From positions 124,001 through 188,000 of the forward strand of contig JAEZTV010000033.1 of NCBI GenBank assembly GCA_023421245.1: a stretch of DNA of 64,000 bases, written 5' to 3'. The translations under genes and the position numbers were made by a program. Below are positions 59,450 through 64,000 of this stretch, in pieces. Every line of letters starts with the position of its first letter. The first letter of the stretch is position 1. Under the pieces are notes generated by a model. The model ran no database searches. It saw only the letters and a program-made list of their open reading frames with translations, and was not told the origin of the DNA. Source of the stretch: Bacillota bacterium. GTDB lineage: Bacteria; Bacillota; Clostridia; Oscillospirales; Ruminococcaceae.

Positions 59450-61069
59450 TCATTCTTCGGAAGAACGCCGATACTGCGTGGGAGAGCAATTGTATATCTT
59501 CTTAAACAGATACGAAAAATAGTGAGGGTCCTTATAACCAACATTCAGCGCGATTTCAGAACAACGATAATCCGAGCACTTGAGCAATTCTCTTGCCCTT
59601 GTCATACGCCGGTCGGTTAAAAAACGGATAAAACTTTGTCCGGTTTCACGGCTGAAAACCATGCTGAAATGACTTGGACTAATGTTAACGTATTCTGCAA
59701 CATCGTTTAAAGAAAGCTCCTCGTTTGTATAATTTTCCTCAATATAGTCCTTGGCCTGTTCAATCATACGATGGTATCGTTTTGTTTGCAGTCTTTCTCT
59801 GCGCCTGAGTGCCTCGTTGAGAATGCGCTTTAAGTATGCTTTCGCTTTTTCTGGATTATGTATCATCTTGTTCATCTGCTCCGCGGCAGAAAAAGGCTCT
59901 TCCAAAGGCGGATTCTCTTCCCCGATGCCCTTTAAAAAAGTCATTGTAGTAACATAGATGTCCATGAAAATATATTGATGAAACAGTAACGAATGGTTAC
60001 CTGCGCTGCCGATTCCGGCAAGAAATTCCTCAACAAAAAACATGGTTTCGCTGCATTCGCCACCCCTTAAAAAATCTTGTATCTTGCCAAGGTCCAAGTT
60101 GCCGAGCTGCTGCATATCCAGACGAAGGCCATCGGCGTCTTGCGTCGGCGCCACGAGCATGCCTGAATCAACAATCTCATTCCGTTGCAGGAGAAAACGC
60201 TGAGCAAACGCGCGCTGCGCGGCTTCGAAGGATTCGGATAACCTTGTAAGCCTATCAACAACCGAACCTATGCCGCCAAAATATCGCACGGAAGGATGCC
60301 CGTGCAGTAGGCTTTTCACCTTTGACAGGTGGTTCTCACGCACACTGTCGAGATGTTCCGGCGATTCACCCTTAAAAAGCAGCGCCCAGCCTTCAATGGC
60401 ACGGTCAAATACAATAATATTCTCGTTATTAGTTTCCATGCCGGCGAACTGTTCGGTTAGGGATAACATCTCCTGTGAAAAGCTCTCATCAAACGTATCG
60501 GGATTGTATTTCAGCAGCACAATCTGATAGCACATCGCGCTTAGCTTTATGCCAAGCTCACGTCCCATCTCAAGTGCCTGATAGATAGAAAGTGTTCCGG
60601 CCACCATCTCATTAAACAATTTCAGTTTAAAGCTCTGCCCGCTTTCCATCATCTCCCGCTTATAGCGCTCATAGTTTTCTTTATCCTCTCGTTCACGCAT
60701 AATTTGCCGGCCGATGCGTTTCACAACATCGGTAAGCTCGGCGCTGTTAATCGGCTTTAACAGGTATTGCGTAACGCCGATGCGAATCGCCTCTTGTGCA
60801 TAGGAAAACTCTTCGTGACCGCTTAGGATAATAATTTTCGTATCCGGAAGCTCTTTTCTGATGATTCTGCTCAGCTCCAGCCCGTCCATAAACGGCATGC
60901 GGATATCCGTAATGACAATATCGGGCTTCTCATTTTGTATCAGCGGCAGTGCAAGCTCACCATCCGCCGCCTCGCCGCAAAACCGGTAGCCTGCACGTTC
61001 CCAATCGATATTGTTTTTAATCCCTTCACGGACAATAAATTCATCTTCAATCAGAAACACCTTTAACAT
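59450..61069 (-). CDS. YesN-type response regulator (AraC output)
   Basis: 539-aa response regulator. The receiver has Asp55 in VITDIRMP as phosphorylation site and the Lys in LLKPINSAE. A long middle region of ~290 residues follows, then an AraC double helix-turn-helix at the C-terminus (LSLNDVAEYVNISPSHFSMVFSRETGQSF, and A-L-N-V-G-Y-K-D-P-H-Y-F-S-Y-L-F). Upstream of its histidine kinase in the same operon, behind a promoter at 61094-61121. It probably activates the YtfQ-like transporter. Confidence 0.93.
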   Translation of the reverse strand: MLKVFLIEDEFIVREGIKNNIDWERAGYRFCGEAADGELALPLIQNEKPDIVITDIRMPFMDGLELSRIIRKELPDTKIIILSGHEEFSYAQEAIRIGVTQYLLKPINSAELTDVVKRIGRQIMREREDKENYERYKREMMESGQSFKLKLFNEMVAGTLSIYQALEMGRELGIKLSAMCYQIVLLKYNPDTFDESFSQEMLSLTEQFAGMETNNENIIVFDRAIEGWALLFKGESPEHLDSVRENHLSKVKSLLHGHPSVRYFGGIGSVVDRLTRLSESFEAAQRAFAQRFLLQRNEIVDSGMLVAPTQDADGLRLDMQQLGNLDLGKIQDFLRGGECSETMFFVEEFLAGIGSAGNHSLLFHQYIFMDIYVTTMTFLKGIGEENPPLEEPFSAAEQMNKMIHNPEKAKAYLKRILNEALRRRERLQTKRYHRMIEQAKDYIEENYTNEELSLNDVAEYVNISPSHFSMVFSRETGQSFIRFLTDRRMTRARELLKCSDYRCSEIALNVGYKDPHYFSYLFKKIYNCSPTQYRRSSEE

Positions 61070-61093
61070 ATACGACCTCCATCTTCTGTTATC

Positions 61094-61121
61094 AGTATAT
61101 CTATCGGTTGCGATCTGTCAA
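61094..61121 (-). promoter_or_regulatory. Promoter of the YesN/YesM operon
   Basis: Minus-strand -35 TTGACA (61116-61121), 16-nt spacer, -10 TATACT (61094-61099), ending about 25 nt before the regulator start. Confidence 0.7.
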
Positions 61122-61154
61122 TAAATCCGGCATGCTCTTCTCAATGGACGTCAT

Positions 61155-61219
61155 CCACATTTATCCACCCGTAAATGTGGTAAAAATTATGACAGGATGA
61201 ATTTCCTGTCATAATTTTT
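61155..61219. terminator. Two hairpins after araD
   Basis: Hairpin one has 9-bp arms CCACATTTA/TAAATGTGG (61155-61180). Hairpin two has 15-bp arms AAAAATTATGACAGG/CCTGTCATAATTTTT (61182-61219), with A/T runs on both sides, a good bidirectional terminator separating araD and the regulator operon. Confidence 0.85.
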
Positions 61220-61325
61220 TACCCGATTCTCAAGGCTTTTCAGTATCTCTGTTTACGCATAGCTTGATCAATAAGCAGCGTCTTTTGCGCTGTAACAGAG
61301 CAAGATACTCATACAAGCGCAGTCA

Positions 61326-62021
61326 TCATGTTCCGCCCTGCCCGTAATATGCGTTTTTACCGTGCTTGCGAAGGTAATGTTTATCCATTAGCTCTTGCTG
61401 CATGCGTTCATGAGCAGAATTAAGCATTCTTGTATGCCACGCCATCATGGCAATCTCCTCCAAAACAACCGCATGGTACACGGCATCGGCGGCATCTTTC
61501 CCCCACGTAAACGGACCATGGCTATGCACATTTACCGCCGGTGTATCCATAATAGACATCCCCTGCATAGTCTCGACGATTACGGTGCCGGTTTCTTTTT
61601 CGTACCTGCCGGCAATCTCTTGTGCGGTCATGTGCCGGGTACAAGGAATATCGGTGTAAAAATAATCGGCATGTGTTGTGCCCAGTGCGGGGATGTTAAG
61701 CCCGGCCTGCGCCCAAATCGTTGCCCAACGCGAGTGCGTATGCACAACACCGCCAATCTCCGCAAACGTGTTGTAGAGCACGAGGTGCGTCGGGGTATCG
61801 GAGGAAGGGTTCAGTGTTCCCTCCACCACATCGCCCTGCAGGTTGACAACCACCATATCCTCCGGTTGAAGCTTGTCGTATTCCACGCCCGAGGGCTTAA
61901 TCACCACCAGATTGGTTTCGGGGTCTCGGGCGGAAACATTGCCCCATGTAAAGGTTACAAGGTTGTAGTGCGGCAAAAGCAGATTCGCTTGCCAAACCTG
62001 TTGTTTTAATTCTGTGAGCAT
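61326..62021 (-). CDS. araD: L-ribulose-5-phosphate 4-epimerase
   Basis: 231-aa class II aldolase-fold enzyme that converts L-ribulose-5-phosphate to D-xylulose-5-phosphate, the last step of arabinose breakdown into the pentose phosphate pathway. Motifs: N-terminal TWGNVSARD, IKPSGVEYD, G-G-V-V-H-T-H-S (zinc histidines), H-A-D-Y-F-Y, and H-G-P-F-T-W-G. The ATG at 62021 gives the family start MLTELKQ; the first 14 codons occur again in a direct repeat upstream. No araB lies beside it here. Confidence 0.92.
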   Translation of the reverse strand: MLTELKQQVWQANLLLPHYNLVTFTWGNVSARDPETNLVVIKPSGVEYDKLQPEDMVVVNLQGDVVEGTLNPSSDTPTHLVLYNTFAEIGGVVHTHSRWATIWAQAGLNIPALGTTHADYFYTDIPCTRHMTAQEIAGRYEKETGTVIVETMQGMSIMDTPAVNVHSHGPFTWGKDAADAVYHAVVLEEIAMMAWHTRMLNSAHERMQQELMDKHYLRKHGKNAYYGQGGT

Positions 62022-62031
62022 ATCGTCACCA
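61979..62031. repeat. Direct repeat, copy 1 (5' end of araD)
   Basis: Exact 53-bp match to 62103-62155, 124 bp apart. It covers the start codon, ribosome region and 14 codons of araD on the minus strand. Confidence 0.95.
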
Positions 62032-62079
62032 CGCCTTTTCTGTTTCGTTGCCAATAGAAGTATTCTTCATATCCATAGC

Positions 62080-62145
62080 CTAAGGACGGCGCGCTTCTGC
62101 TCGCAGATTCGCTTGCCAAACCTGTTGTTTTAATTCTGTGAGCAT
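62080..62145 (-). pseudogene. Duplicated 5' fragment of araD (21 codons)
   Basis: The second copy of the repeat restarts translation at 62145 with the first 14 residues of AraD (through Q-A-N-L), then seven unrelated residues and a stop at 62080-62082. It has the same upstream GGTGACGAT as the real gene. It is either a remnant of a partial tandem duplication or a short leader peptide now upstream of araD. Confidence 0.75.
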
Positions 62146-62155
62146 ATCGTCACCA
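62103..62155. repeat. Direct repeat, copy 2 (upstream of araD)
   Basis: Exact copy of 61979-62031. It occupies the gap between araA and araD. Confidence 0.95.
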
Positions 62156-62173
62156 GACCTTTCGGATTTTGTC

Positions 62174-63655
62174 TTAAGCGCGAAGTTTCCAGATCATATC
62201 GGAGAGCAGCAGCTGCTGTTTGAGCGTATCAATCTGTGTCTCGCTGCCAATATGAACGTACTCAATGTCCATCATTTCAGCCCAGTCACGCATCTGCTCT
62301 GCGGTAACATCATAAGAGTAAGCGGTATGGTGCGCGCCTCCCGCAAGTATCCACGCCTCGGCGGCGGTTTTCAGGTCGGGCAGCGGCTTCCACATTACAC
62401 GCGCAACCGGGAGATTGGGCATCTCATAAATCGGCTGAATCGATTCACAATCGTTGACGATCAATCGAAGTCTGCCGCCCATATCAATGAGAGAAGCCGC
62501 GATCGCACTGCCTGCTTTGCCTTCAAACACCAATCTAGCGGGGGGCTCTTTTCCGCCGATGCCAAGCGGATGCACCTCAATCTTTGGCTTATCGGCCGCA
62601 AGTGACGGGCAAACCTCCAGCATATGCGCACCGAGAATCAGCTCGTTGCCCTCGGTCAGGTCATAGGTGTAGTCCTCCATCAGCGAAGCGCCGCCGGTCA
62701 TGCCCTCGCCCATCGCCTTTAGAATATGCACCATTGCGGCGGTTTTCCAGTCACCCTCTGCACCAAAACCGTAACCGGCTTCCATCAAACGCTGACTGGC
62801 AAGCCCCGGCAGCTGGCTAAGCCCGTGCAGATCTTCAAAGTTTGTGGTAAAGGCGTGGCAGCCGTTTTCGCGCAGCAGCTTACCCATGGCAAGTTCTTCG
62901 CGCAGCTGATACTTCACCGCGTCGGTATCCTTTGTGTTTAAGGTGTAGCGAGAGATACTGTCGGCATACGCGGCGTCCACCTCCGCATCTGAAACCGCAG
63001 CAACCGCCTGTGCAAGGTCACCGACCGCGGTGGTGTTCACCTGCCAACCGAGCTTAATCTGCGCCTCTACCTTATCGCCTTCGGTTACCGCAACCTGACG
63101 CATGTTATCGCCGAATCGCATTACCTTTAGGCCCTTACTCACCGCAACACCGATTGCCGTACGCATCCATGTGCCGATTTTCTGCTGCACATCGGCGTCC
63201 TCCCAATACCCGACAACAATCTTGCGGGCCAGACGCATGCGGGCGCCAATAAAGCCATGCTCACGGTCGCCGTGCGCCGATTGGTTGAGGTTCATAAAGT
63301 CCATGTCGATGCCAAGGTTGGGAATCTGGCGATTGTATTGGGTATGCAGGTGCAGATAAGGCTTTTGCAGCATGGCAAGCCCATTGATCCACATCTTGGA
63401 CGGTGAAAAGGTGTGCATCCAGGTAATAATGCCCGCACAGCTTTTGCTGTGGTTTGCCTCGCGGATTACCTCGGTAATCTCATCCGGTGTTTTTAAAACC
63501 GGTTTGTATACGATTTTACAGGGAATATTCGGGTTTTGCCCTAACGCTTTTACCATAGCCTGAGCGTCTTGTGCCACCTGACGCAGGGTTTCTTCCCCAT
63601 ATAGATGCTGGCTGCCCGTCAAAAACCAAAACTCATACTGCTGTAGATTTGACAT
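62174..63655 (-). CDS. araA: L-arabinose isomerase
   Basis: 493-aa isomerase converting L-arabinose to L-ribulose with a Mn2+ site. Visible motifs are the N-terminal YEFWFLTGSQHLYGEETL, GYWEDADVQ, GYGFGAEGDWKTA (Glu ligand), LMEDYTYD (Glu), H-M-L-E-V-C-P (His) and A-G-G-A-H-H-T-A-Y-S (His). Length is normal. GGAGG precedes its ATG. It forms an operon with araD after an intervening duplicated fragment, behind a promoter with a palindromic operator at 63852-63903. Confidence 0.95.
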   Translation of the reverse strand: MSNLQQYEFWFLTGSQHLYGEETLRQVAQDAQAMVKALGQNPNIPCKIVYKPVLKTPDEITEVIREANHSKSCAGIITWMHTFSPSKMWINGLAMLQKPYLHLHTQYNRQIPNLGIDMDFMNLNQSAHGDREHGFIGARMRLARKIVVGYWEDADVQQKIGTWMRTAIGVAVSKGLKVMRFGDNMRQVAVTEGDKVEAQIKLGWQVNTTAVGDLAQAVAAVSDAEVDAAYADSISRYTLNTKDTDAVKYQLREELAMGKLLRENGCHAFTTNFEDLHGLSQLPGLASQRLMEAGYGFGAEGDWKTAAMVHILKAMGEGMTGGASLMEDYTYDLTEGNELILGAHMLEVCPSLAADKPKIEVHPLGIGGKEPPARLVFEGKAGSAIAASLIDMGGRLRLIVNDCESIQPIYEMPNLPVARVMWKPLPDLKTAAEAWILAGGAHHTAYSYDVTAEQMRDWAEMMDIEYVHIGSETQIDTLKQQLLLSDMIWKLRA

Positions 63656-63851
63656 GCTAATTCCTCCGTTTCATTATGCAGATCATTTGAAAAACTGCAA
63701 CGTAAGGTTTCTCTGCTTATTGTAACCATTTTACCACGCTGCAATCAAAAAGCTGTGCGTTCAGCCTGTTCTGCGTAAGCGCCGGACAAGCGCGCCGGAG
63801 CGCAAACCCTGTTCCGGTTTTCTCATCGTGATACAGATTAACAGGCCAAAG

Positions 63852-63863
63852 TTGTATGTACAT
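63852..63863 (-). promoter_or_regulatory. AraR-like operator near the araA start of transcription
   Basis: TTGTATGTACAT on the plus strand, within a longer AAAG...CTTT frame, resembles the AraR box core (TTGTACGTACAA) with two or three changes and lies just after the -10 box of the araA promoter. Weak but well placed. Confidence 0.4.
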
Positions 63864-63874
63864 CTTTTAGTTTA

Positions 63875-63903
63875 ATCATATTCTATTCCGGCAAAAAAAG
63901 CAA
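63875..63903 (-). promoter_or_regulatory. Promoter of araA
   Basis: Minus-strand -35 TTGCTT (63898-63903), 17-nt spacer, -10 TATGAT (63875-63880). The leader is about 210 nt and contains a GC-rich hairpin (GCGCCGG/CCGGCGC region, about 63779-63803). The rest of 63656-64000 has no gene. Confidence 0.6.
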
Positions 63904-64000
63904 TAGATTTGTATGGTTTTTCATTAAACATGTGTATCTTATTGTGTTTTAATTTGCCAAAAAGCAAAACCATGCCTTTCACGTTTAAATTATTGTGCAT

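Overview
The window reads as the chromosome of a spore-forming, anaerobic, moderately GC-rich Clostridia (Oscillospiraceae-like) bacterium. This rests on gene content: RemA and omega next to gmk, ScpA/ScpB followed by YtfJ and a DacF-type carboxypeptidase, DUF4364, an ECF-type S component, biotin-dependent carboxyl-transfer enzymes without an obvious membrane pump, many GTG starts, and strong Gram-positive Shine-Dalgarno sites. There is no rRNA operon, CRISPR array, insertion sequence or prophage. Species-level placement is not possible from the sequence alone.

Layout. 1-2.4 kb (minus): yicC-remA-gmk-rpoZ, one tightly packed operon. 2.4-5.9 kb (minus): a carboxyltransferase, a biotin carrier and an OadA-type 5S subunit, a set that matches a soluble transcarboxylase better than a sodium-pumping decarboxylase. 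6.0-12.0 kb (minus): a site-2 protease, scpA, scpB, DUF2953, ytfJ, dacF, rluB and a small acetyltransferase-like gene. 12.3-15.2 kb: an M23 peptidase, an ECF S component (minus) and a DUF3298 protein. 15.5-24.4 kb (plus): a surface polysaccharide locus with a 4,6-dehydratase, flippase, ligase/polymerase, three glycosyltransferases and an initiating sugar transferase. 24.5-30.4 kb (plus): DUF4364, sbcD, sbcC and a ketopantoate-reductase-like gene.

30.4-34.3 kb holds small genes and tRNA-thiolation-like genes: a 41-residue acidic peptide gene with a consensus promoter overlapped by a palindromic operator, yggS with a long structured leader, a coupled pair of 50- and 76-residue genes, a cysteine desulfurase and a TtcA-like protein. 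34.4-39.9 kb: a GltS-like symporter, a PlsC/zinc-ribbon fusion, and two sulfur-amino-acid PLP enzymes behind a candidate leader peptide. 40-44.3 kb (minus): potABCD. 44.5-44.9 kb: two serine tRNAs. 45-52.8 kb: a tautomerase, a 1347-residue polytopic membrane protein, a 41-residue peptide with ten cysteines behind a sporulation-sigma-like promoter, and several small enzymes and regulators. 52.9-63.7 kb (minus): a YtfQ/YtfR-type sugar ABC transporter, a YesM/YesN two-component pair, araD and araA. Together these form a pentose or furanose uptake and arabinose catabolism region.

The most interesting items are the two isolated micro-genes (30500-30625 and 49733-49858), the leader peptide at 37491-37583, the duplicated araD 5' end, the leaders of yggS and potA, and the pump-less biotin enzyme set.
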